A program made the translations under genes and the position numbers. A stretch of 64,000 nt of DNA from SIG565 sp964607025 (GTDB lineage Bacteria > Bacillota > Clostridia > Oscillospirales > Acutalibacteraceae): assembly GCA_964607025.1 (NCBI GenBank), contig CAZSIL010000004.1, positions 17,000 through 80,999 of the forward strand, given 5' to 3'. The notes beneath the pieces are model-generated. The model was not told the origin of the DNA. It searched no databases and saw only the letters and a program-made list of their open reading frames with translations. Below are positions 43,846 through 52,714 of this stretch, in pieces. The first letter of the stretch is position 1, and every line of letters begins with the position of its first letter.

Positions 43846-44757
43846 TTAGTTTTCCCCACGTCCTAAATAAATTACTTCTCGCTCTAATTTCACACCATTA
43901 TTTTCATAAACAGTATCTTGTATGTGTTTTATAAGGGCTTTAATATCACGGCTTGTAGCACCCGACTTGTTAATTACAAAACCCGCATGTTTCCTGCTTA
44001 CTTCGGCTCCGCCAACCGAGAAACCCTTAAGCCCGTTTTGCTCAATCAGTGCCCCCGCAAAATATCCTTCAGGGCGCTTAAAGGTACTGCCTGCACTAGG
44101 GTATTCAAGCGGTTGTTTGTCGCGACGTTTATTCATAAAACAAGTCATACGTTCTTTAATATTTTCTTTATCATCGTATTCTAGTTTGAATTTAGCCGAT
44201 AGAATTATACATCCATTTGTTTTAAAAATTGAAGTTCGGTATCCGAGTGCCATATCGCTTGCTAAAATTTCTTTAATTTCCCCGTCGCACAAAACGGTTG
44301 CGGATACAATAATGTTTTTAATTTCACCGCCGTAGGCACCTGCGTTCATAAAAACGGCACCTCCAACAGTACCAGGTATTCCGTAAGCAAATTCGAGTCC
44401 TGACAGCCCGTTATCAAGCGCGGCAACACAAAGAGCGGAAAGTGACAAACCCGCATTGCAAGAAATAGTGCCATCAGGAAAAACGCTTATATTTGGTTGT
44501 TCGGAGAGTTTTAAAACAATGCCTTCGATACCATTGTCGGAAACTAATACGTTAGAGCCACGGCCGAGCACGGTTAAGGGGATATTATTTGCTTTACAAA
44601 ACTTATATACTGTAACAACATGGGCGTCGGTTTCAGCTGTTGCGAGAAACGCAGCATTGCCGCCCACCTTAAAAGAGGTATGGCGGCTCATGGGCTCATC
44701 TTTTAAAAATCTAATATTGTTTTTGCACAAAAAATCACAAATAATTTGGGCTTTCAT
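43846..44757 (-). CDS. murB: UDP-N-acetylenolpyruvoylglucosamine reductase
   Basis: This 303-residue FAD enzyme carries out the second step of UDP-MurNAc synthesis. The FAD site shows SRHTSFKVGG, LGRGSNVLVSD, GIPGTVGGAVFMNAGAYGGE and GYRTSIFK. The catalytic serine is in YPSAGSTFKRP, and the end NKSGATSRDIKALI fits the type II enzymes. The stop is followed directly by the whiA-dnaE genes on the same strand; the ROK kinase ends 15 bases upstream. Confidence 0.96.
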   Translation of the reverse strand: MKAQIICDFLCKNNIRFLKDEPMSRHTSFKVGGNAAFLATAETDAHVVTVYKFCKANNIPLTVLGRGSNVLVSDNGIEGIVLKLSEQPNISVFPDGTISCNAGLSLSALCVAALDNGLSGLEFAYGIPGTVGGAVFMNAGAYGGEIKNIIVSATVLCDGEIKEILASDMALGYRTSIFKTNGCIILSAKFKLEYDDKENIKERMTCFMNKRRDKQPLEYPSAGSTFKRPEGYFAGALIEQNGLKGFSVGGAEVSRKHAGFVINKSGATSRDIKALIKHIQDTVYENNGVKLEREVIYLGRGEN

Positions 44758-44772
44758 AAATACCTCGGTTAT

Positions 44773-45723
44773 TTATTTTTTATAGAGATTGCAAAGCAGG
44801 GCAGCACCGATTATACCGGCATCGTTGCCAAGCTCGGCAATTTTAATTTCGGTACCTTCGCCATGTGCAAAGCAATTATCGGTAACAAATTTTCTAATGG
44901 GGGTAAGCAGTGTATCTCCTTCTTTTGAAATACCGCCACCGATACAAACCACTTCCGGTTGGAAAATATTAACCATATTGTATATACCGATGCTTAAATA
45001 TTCGATATATTGGTTGACTACATCGGTGCCTGTTTTATCGCCCTTGCGCATAGCGTCAAAAGCGGTCAGTCCGTTAACGTTTTCAAGTGTTCCTGCAATT
45101 TCCCACATAGCGCTATCCTTATTAAGCAACATAGCCGCTTTTGTTTGGCGTATAAGCGCAGAAGCTGAAGCGTATGCCTCAAAGCAACCCGCGTTTCCAC
45201 AAGGGCATGGCTCACCGCCGTGTATCATAATTGTGTGGCCGAGCTCACCGCCTGCGTGTGTAGCGCCCGAGTAGATTTTGCCGTCTATAATAATACCGCC
45301 GCCAACGCCTGTACCGAGCGTTATCGCTATCATATGCTTTTTACCCTTGCCGACACCTGCAAGGAGTTCTCCGTACGCTGCGGCATTGGCATCGTTTTCG
45401 ATATAAAAATCATATCCCGTGCGGTCTTTTAACATAGGACATAACGGAACGTTTTCAAAATTAAGATTTTCAGCGCGGGTAACGACACCGGTGTCGGGGT
45501 CAAAAGAACCAGGAACGCCGACGCCCATAGACAAAATTTCTTTTGCATCAATACCGGCGTCTTTTATCGCCATTTGAGTTGCCTTGACAATATCTTCCAC
45601 AATCTCCTCGACACTTCTGTCGGCGTTTGTTTTCATTTTGCCACGGCCTATAATATTATAATTTTCATCAACAACACCCGTTGCAATATTAGTTCCGCCT
45701 AAATCAATTCCTAACCAATACAT
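44773..45723 (-). CDS. ROK family glucokinase
   Basis: This 316-residue sugar kinase has the ATP motif GIDLGGTNIATGVVD at the N terminus and the sugar-contact region YIENDANAAAYGE. It has the ROK signature with the catalytic Asp, followed by the zinc motif (His...CPCGNAGCFEAYAS). It has no HTH, so it is an enzyme rather than a regulator. It most likely phosphorylates glucose to feed pfkA and pyk. It lies 10 bases after hprK, joining carbon entry and carbon signalling in one operon. Confidence 0.93.
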   Translation of the reverse strand: MYWLGIDLGGTNIATGVVDENYNIIGRGKMKTNADRSVEEIVEDIVKATQMAIKDAGIDAKEILSMGVGVPGSFDPDTGVVTRAENLNFENVPLCPMLKDRTGYDFYIENDANAAAYGELLAGVGKGKKHMIAITLGTGVGGGIIIDGKIYSGATHAGGELGHTIMIHGGEPCPCGNAGCFEAYASASALIRQTKAAMLLNKDSAMWEIAGTLENVNGLTAFDAMRKGDKTGTDVVNQYIEYLSIGIYNMVNIFQPEVVCIGGGISKEGDTLLTPIRKFVTDNCFAHGEGTEIKIAELGNDAGIIGAALLCNLYKK

Positions 45724-45733
45724 ACGTTCTCCT

Positions 45734-46687
45734 TTAAAATGCCTTAACTTCTACGTCTTCTTTGCCGTCACCCATACCGAGCTTGTTAAGTAAATCTTCT
45801 GCAGCATTGTAACCGAGCTTTTTCTGTCGGTTGTTCATTGCGGCAACTTCTATAATAACTGCAAGGTTACGTCCGGGTTTTACGGGTATTGTTAATGACG
45901 CAATATCAAGACCTAAAATTTCGGTGGTTTCACTTTCAAGTCCCATGCGGTCATAAACCTTGTTAACATCCCACGGTTCAAGTTTAATAACTAAATCAAT
46001 TTTCTCTGTAAGTTTAACCGCACCCACACCGAATATACGACTTGCATTTATAATTCCGATGCCGCGCAGTTCTATAAAGTGGCGGATATTATCGGGGGCA
46101 GAACCCACAAGCGATTTGCTTGATACCTTGCGGATTTCAACAGCATCATCGGCGATAAGACGGTGTCCGCGTTTTACAAGCTCAATAGCGGTTTCACTTT
46201 TACCAACACCGCTTTCTCCAAGCAGTAGTATACCTTCACCGTAAACTTCAACCAAAACACCGTGGCGAGTAATACGGGGAGCTAATTGCAGCTTCAAGAA
46301 AGCGATAAGAGATGCCATAAATTCCGACGTGCCCATACTTGTTCTGAGCAGCGCTATTCCGTATTTTTCGGCAAAGGGCTTTAGTTTATCGGCAATATCA
46401 AGTCCACGAGAAATAACGACTGCAGGTGGATTGTAGCCGAACAGTTTATTGACAACTTTTGTAAATTGCTCTTCATCCAATGTTTCGAGAAACGACGCCT
46501 CGGCTTTACCGAGAATCTGAATTCTATGGTTATCAAAAAACTCATAATAACCAATCATTTCAAGTCCCGGGCGGTTAACGTCCGAAGAATTAATCACTAT
46601 TTCATCCGCGCTTTTCGGCAAAAAAACCGATTCAAGATTATGTTCTTTTATTATACGGCTGAGCGTTACAGTAAAGTCCTGATGCAT
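45734..46687 (-). CDS. hprK: HPr kinase/phosphorylase
   Basis: HprK phosphorylates Ser46 of HPr, the trigger for CcpA carbon catabolite control in Firmicutes, and also reverses it. The 317-residue hexamer subunit has an N-terminal receiver-like domain, the P-loop GESGVGKSE, RLIADDAVEI and the signature ELRGIGIINASRIFGVGAV. I chose ATG 46687, eight bases after AAAGGA; the ATG at 46696 adjoins that site. It heads the long run hprK, ROK kinase, murB, whiA, dnaE. Confidence 0.96.
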   Translation of the reverse strand: MHQDFTVTLSRIIKEHNLESVFLPKSADEIVINSSDVNRPGLEMIGYYEFFDNHRIQILGKAEASFLETLDEEQFTKVVNKLFGYNPPAVVISRGLDIADKLKPFAEKYGIALLRTSMGTSEFMASLIAFLKLQLAPRITRHGVLVEVYGEGILLLGESGVGKSETAIELVKRGHRLIADDAVEIRKVSSKSLVGSAPDNIRHFIELRGIGIINASRIFGVGAVKLTEKIDLVIKLEPWDVNKVYDRMGLESETTEILGLDIASLTIPVKPGRNLAVIIEVAAMNNRQKKLGYNAAEDLLNKLGMGDGKEDVEVKAF

Positions 46688-46720
46688 TGATTTCATCCTT
46701 TCGTCAACTTTATTATCTTC

Positions 46721-46749
46721 ATTATACAGTAATAACCAAATAAAATAAA
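46721..46749 (-). promoter_or_regulatory. hprK operon promoter
   Basis: On the minus strand a perfect -10 TATAAT (46721-46726) is 17 bases from a weak -35 TTTATT (46744-46749). It lies divergent to the ychF promoter. Confidence 0.5.
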
Positions 46750-46766
46750 GTTTTTTTTGATTTTTC

Positions 46767-46795
46767 TTGATTAAATGCTAATAAAATTATATAAT
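46767..46795 (+). promoter_or_regulatory. ychF promoter
   Basis: TTGATT (46767-46772), 17 bases, TATAAT (46790-46795). Confidence 0.7.
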
Positions 46796-46830
46796 TATGC
46801 TTAGATGTTAATGATTCGGAGTGAAAAGTT

Positions 46831-47940
46831 ATGAAACTAGGTATCGTAGGTTTGCCAAACGTTGGCAAATCGACACTGTTTAATGCTATAACAAATGCGG
46901 GGGCAGCTTCGGCGAATTATCCATTTTGTACTATTGACCCCAACATCGGTGTGGTAGCCGTTCCCGATAGCCGCCTTGAGCGGTTAGCGCAAATGTATAC
47001 GGTGGGTGATAAGGTGCCTCCTATAGTTCCCGCGGTTATTGAGTTTGTCGATATAGCAGGTCTTGTAAAAGGTGCATCAAAGGGTGAAGGACTTGGCAAT
47101 AAATTTCTCGGCAATATAAGGGAAGTCGATGCCATAGTCCACGTTGTACGTTGTTTTGAAAATGATGATATAATTCACGTGGAAGGTTCGATTGACCCCG
47201 CGCGTGATATTGAAACTATTGATTTAGAGCTTATCTTTTCGGATATGGAAATGGTAGAGCGCCGAATTGCCAAAACCACAAAGGATTTAAAGGGCAACAA
47301 ATCCCTTCAAAGTGAACTTGATTTTCTCAAAGAATTGTATACAGTGCTTGAGAGCGGTAAATCGGCAAGAAGTATGAAACTCACCGATGAACAGGCAGAA
47401 ATTATGTCAACACTTAATCTTTTAACCTCCAAGCCCATAATTTATGCCGCAAATATGAGCGAAGACGATTTTTCAGGGGGAACGCTTGACAATAATCCGC
47501 ATTTTGCTAAGGTTACCGAAATCGCTGCAAGGGATAATGCTCAGGTATTACCCATTTGTGCGGGGCTTGAAGCCGATATGGTGGATATGAGTCAAGAAGA
47601 AAAATTAATGTTTTTGGAAGAACTCGGGCTTGAGAGTTCAGGTCTTGACCGCCTTATTCAAAAAAGTTACGCGTTATTAGGTCTTATTTCCTTCTTAACT
47701 GCAGGCGAAAAGGAAGTAAGAGCGTGGACTATAAGGGACGGACTTAAAGCACCGCAGGCGGCTGGTAAAATTCACAGTGATTTTGAGCGCGGATTTATAC
47801 GAGCGCAGGTTATTGCATATAAAGATTTAGATGAGTGCGGAAGTCTTGCAAACGCGAGAACAAAGGGACTCGTTCGTACCGAGGGCAAAGAATATGTTAT
47901 GCTTGACGGCGACGTTGTTGAATTTCTTTTCAATGTATAA
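46831..47940 (+). CDS. ychF: Redox-regulated ATPase YchF (Obg family)
   Basis: This 369-residue P-loop protein of the Obg/YchF family hydrolyses ATP rather than GTP and binds ribosomes. Motifs are G1 GLPNVGKSTLFNAI, G3 DIAGLVKGASKGEGLGN, and the altered G4 AANMSEDD in place of NKxD, which is the family mark for ATP preference. The TGS domain ends in EGKEYVMLDGDVVEFLFNV. CGGAG precedes the ATG. The Zn protease gene follows after 42 bases. Confidence 0.97.
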   Translation: MKLGIVGLPNVGKSTLFNAITNAGAASANYPFCTIDPNIGVVAVPDSRLERLAQMYTVGDKVPPIVPAVIEFVDIAGLVKGASKGEGLGNKFLGNIREVDAIVHVVRCFENDDIIHVEGSIDPARDIETIDLELIFSDMEMVERRIAKTTKDLKGNKSLQSELDFLKELYTVLESGKSARSMKLTDEQAEIMSTLNLLTSKPIIYAANMSEDDFSGGTLDNNPHFAKVTEIAARDNAQVLPICAGLEADMVDMSQEEKLMFLEELGLESSGLDRLIQKSYALLGLISFLTAGEKEVRAWTIRDGLKAPQAAGKIHSDFERGFIRAQVIAYKDLDECGSLANARTKGLVRTEGKEYVMLDGDVVEFLFNV

Positions 47941-47982
47941 ACACCACGTAAGCGCAAAAAATATAAAGAAAGGGATGATTTT

Positions 47983-48672
47983 ATGCCGATATATTACGGA
48001 ATTGACTATTATTATTTAGTATTGGTTGTACCTGCGATATTAATCTCTTTAATAGCGCAAATTATGGTGAAATCTTCGTTCAGTAAATATTCGAAGGTAT
48101 ACTGTTCATTAACGGGAGCCGAAGCGGCAAGACGTGTACTTGAAAAAAGCGGTGCCAGAAATGTGAAGATTGAACGCGTATCAGGTTCTCTTACCGACCA
48201 TTACGACCCGAAAAGCAATACCATCCGCCTCTCCGAAAGCGTTTATGACAGTATGACGGTGGCGGCAGTGGGGGTTGCCTGTCACGAAGCAGGACACGCC
48301 GTTCAGTATGCAAAAAAATATCTTCCGATAAAAATTCGCTCGGCGGTTATCCCTGTAACGCAAATTGGCTCGAAATTATCCTGGCCGCTGCTACTTGTTG
48401 GCTTAATATTTAATGCACCTGTTCTTATAGATGTTGGTATCTTGCTGTTTGGTTTGGTTGTAATTTTCCAACTTATAACTCTTCCTGTTGAGTTTAATGC
48501 ATCAACCCGCGCAGTTTCGGCTATAAGGGACAATTATTTGCTGACAAGGGAAGAGCAAATAATTGGTGTAAAGCGTGTGCTCACAGCCGCGGCGATGACC
48601 TATGTTGCGGCATTAATGGTATCGCTCGCGCAGATGCTAAGACTTATTTTACTGTTCAGAAAACGCAGATAG
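47983..48672 (+). CDS. Membrane zinc metallopeptidase (YugP-like)
   Basis: This 229-residue protein has an N-terminal membrane helix, the zinc motif CHEAGHAVQYA near residue 96, three further hydrophobic segments (SWPLLLVGLIFNAPVLIDVG, LLFGLVVIFQLITLPVEF, MTYVAALMVSLAQML) and a third-ligand Glu probably in PVEFNAS. This is the Zn_peptidase_2 family, common in Firmicutes and of unknown target. It is followed after 10 bases by the HprK-like gene. Confidence 0.92.
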   Translation: MPIYYGIDYYYLVLVVPAILISLIAQIMVKSSFSKYSKVYCSLTGAEAARRVLEKSGARNVKIERVSGSLTDHYDPKSNTIRLSESVYDSMTVAAVGVACHEAGHAVQYAKKYLPIKIRSAVIPVTQIGSKLSWPLLLVGLIFNAPVLIDVGILLFGLVVIFQLITLPVEFNASTRAVSAIRDNYLLTREEQIIGVKRVLTAAAMTYVAALMVSLAQMLRLILLFRKRR

Positions 48673-48682
48673 GAGAAAAAAT

Positions 48683-49399
48683 ATGGCTTCCTATAGTATC
48701 GCAGACCTAAAAGTTAATATGGATTTAAAATATGCGTATCTTGCCGATAAAGCAAAGCCCTATATGATAAGTGAGCAAAACGAGGCGGATGCGGATATCA
48801 CCATTTGTGTTAGCGACGAGCAGCTATCTGAGTGTGCTGAAAAACAGCGCGGTACCGATTATATGCCGGAATATGAGTATGTTCTGGCGGGTGGTGATTT
48901 TTATTTTAAATTATTAGATTTTGACGGTATGTTAATACACTCTTCCGCCGTAGTCACCGACGGTTATGCATATTTGTTTTCAGCCGACAGCGGCGTGGGT
49001 AAATCAACGCATACTTCACTTTGGCTTAAGTTGTTAGGGGATAGTGCGTACATATTAAATGACGATAAACCGGCAGTGCGCTCGGTTGGTGATAAGGTTT
49101 TCGCCTATGGAACACCATTTAGCGGCAAAAATGATATAAACGTAAACGCTTGTGTGCCACTGGGTGCCATTTGCTTTATCGAAAGGGCAAAGGAAAATTC
49201 TATCAGAAAATTAACCCCTATGGAAGCAATCCCGTTGATTTTAGCCCAGACTCAGCGCAAACCCGATAGAAATATTATGGAAAAATTACTCGCAGCACTT
49301 GATAAAGTTTTATCGCGAGTGAGTGTTTATAAGCTTTGCTGCAATATGGACATTTCGGCGGCAGAACTGTCTTATAAAACAATGAAAATTACGGAGTAG
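48683..49399 (+). CDS. HprK-like P-loop kinase domain protein
   Basis: This 238-residue protein resembles the kinase half of HprK: a beta-rich lead-in ending LIHSSAVVTDGYAYLFS, the P-loop ADSGVGKSTHTSLWLK and YILNDDKPAVR, which corresponds to the HprK Asp-Asp motif, then AYGTPFSGK. It lacks the HprK N-terminal domain and the ELRGIGIIN signature, so it is not an HPr kinase. Related proteins occur in peptide-modification clusters such as those for lasso peptides. It is separated by 3 bases from a SipW-like peptidase gene, so the two probably work together. Confidence 0.8.
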   Translation: MASYSIADLKVNMDLKYAYLADKAKPYMISEQNEADADITICVSDEQLSECAEKQRGTDYMPEYEYVLAGGDFYFKLLDFDGMLIHSSAVVTDGYAYLFSADSGVGKSTHTSLWLKLLGDSAYILNDDKPAVRSVGDKVFAYGTPFSGKNDINVNACVPLGAICFIERAKENSIRKLTPMEAIPLILAQTQRKPDRNIMEKLLAALDKVLSRVSVYKLCCNMDISAAELSYKTMKITE

Positions 49400-49402
49400 A
49401 AA

Positions 49403-49840
49403 ATGAAGGTAACACTTGAAGAACTTTTACCGGTTATGGAAGAAATTTTAGCGCGTGATGGTGAAATAACATTTACCCCGAAGGGAAACAGTATGCGCCC
49501 CTTGCTTTATAGCGGACGTGATACAGTAACCCTTAAAAAGATTGATAAACCGCTTAAAAAATATGATTTACCATTGTACCGCAATTCACAAGGGCACTTT
49601 ATTTTGCATCGCGTAATAGGTAAAAACAGTGATGGATATATTATGCGCGGCGATAACCTTTTACATAAAGAATACGGCATTACCGATGCCGACATTATCG
49701 GCAAGGTTGTGCGATTTAACCGCGACGGTAAAGATTATTCGGTAAATGATGTTTCGTATAAAGTTTATTGTCGATTTCGCAACAACTCGTTTACAGTCTT
49801 GCTACGTCGAATAAAGCAGTTTGCAACAAAAAATAAATAA
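49403..49840 (+). CDS. Signal-peptidase-like S24/S26 protein, SipW type, without membrane helix
   Basis: This 145-residue protein has the serine motif PKGNSMRPLL near residue 32 and the base motif ILHRVIGK, where His replaces the Lys of bacterial signal peptidase I, as in ER/SipW-type enzymes. The third box is IMRGDNLLHKEYGI. No transmembrane segment is evident, although such enzymes are normally membrane-bound. It is co-transcribed with the HprK-like gene (3-base gap). The substrate may be a modified peptide, but no precursor gene is adjacent. Confidence 0.8.
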   Translation: MKVTLEELLPVMEEILARDGEITFTPKGNSMRPLLYSGRDTVTLKKIDKPLKKYDLPLYRNSQGHFILHRVIGKNSDGYIMRGDNLLHKEYGITDADIIGKVVRFNRDGKDYSVNDVSYKVYCRFRNNSFTVLLRRIKQFATKNK

Positions 49841-49843
49841 TAT

Positions 49844-49873
49844 AAAAACCGACAGTTAAAACTGTCGGTTTTT
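49844..49873. terminator. Terminator between the peptidase gene and the APC permease gene
   Basis: A stem of about 12 bp (49844-49855 and 49862-49873, AAACCGACAG) has a 6-base loop and a run of five T. It lies between convergent genes. Confidence 0.9.
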
Positions 49874-49894
49874 AATGTTTTAAACTATTTTGCG

Positions 49895-51283
49895 TTATTT
49901 ATTTTTGGGCTTTTTTAAGGCGGCACCGATAAGCATAACTATAGCAAATACTATACAGTAGAACAAAACGGGGAAAGAGAAGGCGCCGTTTTCTTTTGCT
50001 TGAATAAAGGGAGTTATACCATGAGCATATATCGCCGCAAAAACCATAAACAGACAAGAAAGTATGGCAAGTGACGGAACGATAAATCTCTTTACCACAC
50101 CAACTTCTTTTTCCTTTTTCATCCAAAGGATAAAGATAGGAATATAAAGAGCATATATGGTAACGATGGGAAGCTCGGAAGAATCGAAATTGAAATATCC
50201 GAACCAACCGCCGTCGGTAAGGTTGGCGCCATAGAAATAAATCAGCCATATTGCGCAAACAAACAAACCCCAAACAGAAGAATTTGTTACCATATTAGTG
50301 TTTTTGTCAATTTGCTTAAACATATCTTGTTTTGGACCTTCATCACGACAGGCAATAGCGTACATTCCGCGTGTAGCTCCCACCATCAAGCCGTTTAGAG
50401 TACCAAGACATGAAACAACAATACAAACATTAAGTAAGGTTCCGCCAATTCCACCAAAAATATTGGTAAATGCCGTAGTGGCGCCTTCTTTTATCAAAAC
50501 TTCATTAGTGGCGCCGCCTGCAATACCAATGTAATAAAAAACATAAGCGGCAACAACAATAATAGAGCCGATAATCAAAGCTAAAGGCAGGTTTTTCTTG
50601 GCATCCTTAAGCTCAGCATTTATGGAGGTGGCAACAATCCAACCCTCATAAGCAAAAACCGTGGCAACAATTGCCGCAAAAAGACCGCCACTAGTGCCGC
50701 CGATTGCCTCACTAACAATGGTTGTGAAATTATTTGTTAGGGTGCCGTTTATAAGTCCCACTAATGTTCCGACTATAGCCATCAAGAAAATCGGGATAAG
50801 TTTAATTACTGTTGCGCTAATTTGAAATTTACCTGCTAATTTTGGAGAAAGCGCGTTCATGGTATACGAAGCAATCAAGAAGAAGCCCGCAAGACACAAA
50901 ACTTCGGGGCCTACCATACTCCAGCCAAACAAAACACCAAAGTATCTTGCAGAAACCCAGGCAAGCACTGAAGTCATACCGGGGTAGTAAATATTTACCA
51001 TAAACCAAGCGAGATAGTATGCGTAACCTTTTCCGCAGGTGGCTTCGGCATAGTCTACAACGCCGCTTACTTTTTCATATTTTGTAGCCATAATTGCAAA
51101 CTGTAATGAGCAAATAATCATAAGGAAGCCGGTTATCACCCAAGCCCAGATGCCGAGCGGCATATTTCCGCCTGTTGCGGCAAGTACGTTTTGCGCTTTA
51201 AAGAACACACCCGAGCCGATAACGGTTCCTACTACCATACATATGGCGGTGGGCAAACCGTATTTTTTTTCTAGTTTTTCCAT
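49895..51283 (-). CDS. APC family amino acid permease
   Basis: This 462-residue protein has twelve predicted membrane helices. It opens with the APC first-helix motif MVVGTVIGSGVFFKAQ and continues with AFFLIASY-like helices and FAYEGWIVATSINAELKDAKKNLP, characteristic of amino acid/polyamine antiporters. The substrate is not evident; LAT-type exchangers look closest. It is probably monocistronic, 87 bases behind prs on the same strand. Confidence 0.9.
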   Translation of the reverse strand: MEKLEKKYGLPTAICMVVGTVIGSGVFFKAQNVLAATGGNMPLGIWAWVITGFLMIICSLQFAIMATKYEKVSGVVDYAEATCGKGYAYYLAWFMVNIYYPGMTSVLAWVSARYFGVLFGWSMVGPEVLCLAGFFLIASYTMNALSPKLAGKFQISATVIKLIPIFLMAIVGTLVGLINGTLTNNFTTIVSEAIGGTSGGLFAAIVATVFAYEGWIVATSINAELKDAKKNLPLALIIGSIIVVAAYVFYYIGIAGGATNEVLIKEGATTAFTNIFGGIGGTLLNVCIVVSCLGTLNGLMVGATRGMYAIACRDEGPKQDMFKQIDKNTNMVTNSSVWGLFVCAIWLIYFYGANLTDGGWFGYFNFDSSELPIVTIYALYIPIFILWMKKEKEVGVVKRFIVPSLAILSCLFMVFAAIYAHGITPFIQAKENGAFSFPVLFYCIVFAIVMLIGAALKKPKNK

Positions 51284-51316
51284 AACTCATAACTCCAATC
51301 ATAATATATTAAGAAG

Positions 51317-51364
51317 AAAGGATGGTTACGCGCCAGTATTTTAATGCTTATCATACCATCCTTT
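51317..51364 (-). other. Inverted repeat between prs and the APC permease gene
   Basis: Ten-base arms AAAGGATGGT (51317-51326) and their exact complement (51355-51364) are separated by 28 bases. The long loop is unusual for a terminator. It may be a weak terminator of prs or a protein-binding site. Confidence 0.35.
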
Positions 51365-51370
51365 ATGCTT

Positions 51371-52504
51371 TTAATTATTTTTTGCTTTGTATTCGTCTAC
51401 GATCTTTTTGATTCGGTCGGCAGGGTCAAGCAATTTGCTGATAGAATTATCATAGTTTAGCGTATCAACGAGTAGTGCTATATACTTCGACATATTAACG
51501 TTTGTATACCACGGTTTTTCAAGTAACTCGGGCTCGTTGTAAATGAGGTTTGTGGTGAAAATCTTATCTATATAGCCGTTTTCATAGTATTCATCAAATT
51601 TCTCATAACCTTCCACAAACAAACCAAAGGTAGAGAAGATAAATATACGATTTGCACCGCGTTCTTTAAGGCGAGCTGCTATATCGAGCATTGATTCACC
51701 TGACGATATCATATCGTCAACAAGAATTAAGTCTTTACCCTTAACGTCAGCACCTAAAAATTCGTGTGCTTCAATCGGGTTTTTGCCGTTTACAATAATA
51801 GAGTAGTTACGACGTTTATAGAACATACCGAGTTCTAACCCTAAAATAGATGAGTAGTAGATACATCTGCTCATACCGCCTTCGTCGGGGGAAACGATCA
51901 TTGTGTGATCACGGTCGAGCTTAATATCGGGAACTGCACGAAGCAGCGCCTTAATCATCTGGTAAGAGGCGGTTACGTTATCAAAACCGTCATTTGGTAT
52001 AGCGTTTTGCACGCGAGGGTCGTGAGCATCAAAGGTTACAATATTCTTAACACCCATTGCGATTAGCTCTTGTAAAGCCATTGCACAGTCCATAGACTCT
52101 CTCTTTGTACGTCTATGCTGTCTGCCTTCATAAAGCATCGGCATAATAACCGTGATTCTACGTGCCTTGCCGCCAAATGCCGCAATTACACGCTTTAAGT
52201 CTTGGTAATGGTCATCGGGACTCATAGGCACAGTTTGTCCATACATTTTGTATGTAACACCGTGATTAAAACAGTCACAAATGATAAATGCATCAAGTCC
52301 GCGTGCTGTATGGTTAAGAACACCTTTTGCTTCGCCTGTACCAAAGCGTGGGCAGTTTGCCGGAATAACGAAGGTCTGATCCTCGTCAGCGCCGCGCCAT
52401 TGCTTAAGATAATAATCCACCTTAGAAGAAATATCCTCGCAACCACGCATGCTGATAATCGCAAGGTCACCAAAAGGCGTGTGTTTAAAGTTGATTTCTG
52501 ACAT
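51371..52504 (-). CDS. prs: Ribose-phosphate pyrophosphokinase, long form
   Basis: This enzyme makes PRPP for nucleotides, His and Trp. It is 377 residues, longer than the classical ~315, because of inserts, but it keeps the ATP loop (GRQHRRTKRES), the catalytic histidine region FDAHDP and the PRPP loop LILVDDMISSGESM. I chose ATG 52504, six bases after GGGGGT. This long variant is known from several anaerobic Firmicutes. It diverges from thyX over a 210-base AT-rich gap in which only the thyX promoter is clear. Confidence 0.9.
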   Translation of the reverse strand: MSEINFKHTPFGDLAIISMRGCEDISSKVDYYLKQWRGADEDQTFVIPANCPRFGTGEAKGVLNHTARGLDAFIICDCFNHGVTYKMYGQTVPMSPDDHYQDLKRVIAAFGGKARRITVIMPMLYEGRQHRRTKRESMDCAMALQELIAMGVKNIVTFDAHDPRVQNAIPNDGFDNVTASYQMIKALLRAVPDIKLDRDHTMIVSPDEGGMSRCIYYSSILGLELGMFYKRRNYSIIVNGKNPIEAHEFLGADVKGKDLILVDDMISSGESMLDIAARLKERGANRIFIFSTFGLFVEGYEKFDEYYENGYIDKIFTTNLIYNEPELLEKPWYTNVNMSKYIALLVDTLNYDNSISKLLDPADRIKKIVDEYKAKNN

Positions 52505-52650
52505 ATTTTTACCCCCTGAATATTTTACATAATTGATAATAACACAAAACGTCTCACAAAAAAAGTCTTTTTTTGCAAAAAAAGTAAAAATAAACTGTTT
52601 TTGTAAAAAAATCAAGACTTTTAAATTTTTTATACGAGTTAAAAATTTTG

Positions 52651-52679
52651 TTGATATAATATAAAATGTTTGTTATAAT
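52651..52679 (+). promoter_or_regulatory. thyX-tmk promoter
   Basis: TTGATA (52651-52656), 17 bases, TATAAT (52674-52679), 35 bases before the thyX ATG. Confidence 0.7.
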
Positions 52680-52714
52680 AAATTGATTTATTATGTTTTA
52701 AGGAGTTGTAAAAA

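Noticed and set aside
43922..44335. 137-residue plus-strand frame
   Set aside because: It lies opposite murB and follows that gene's codon pattern.
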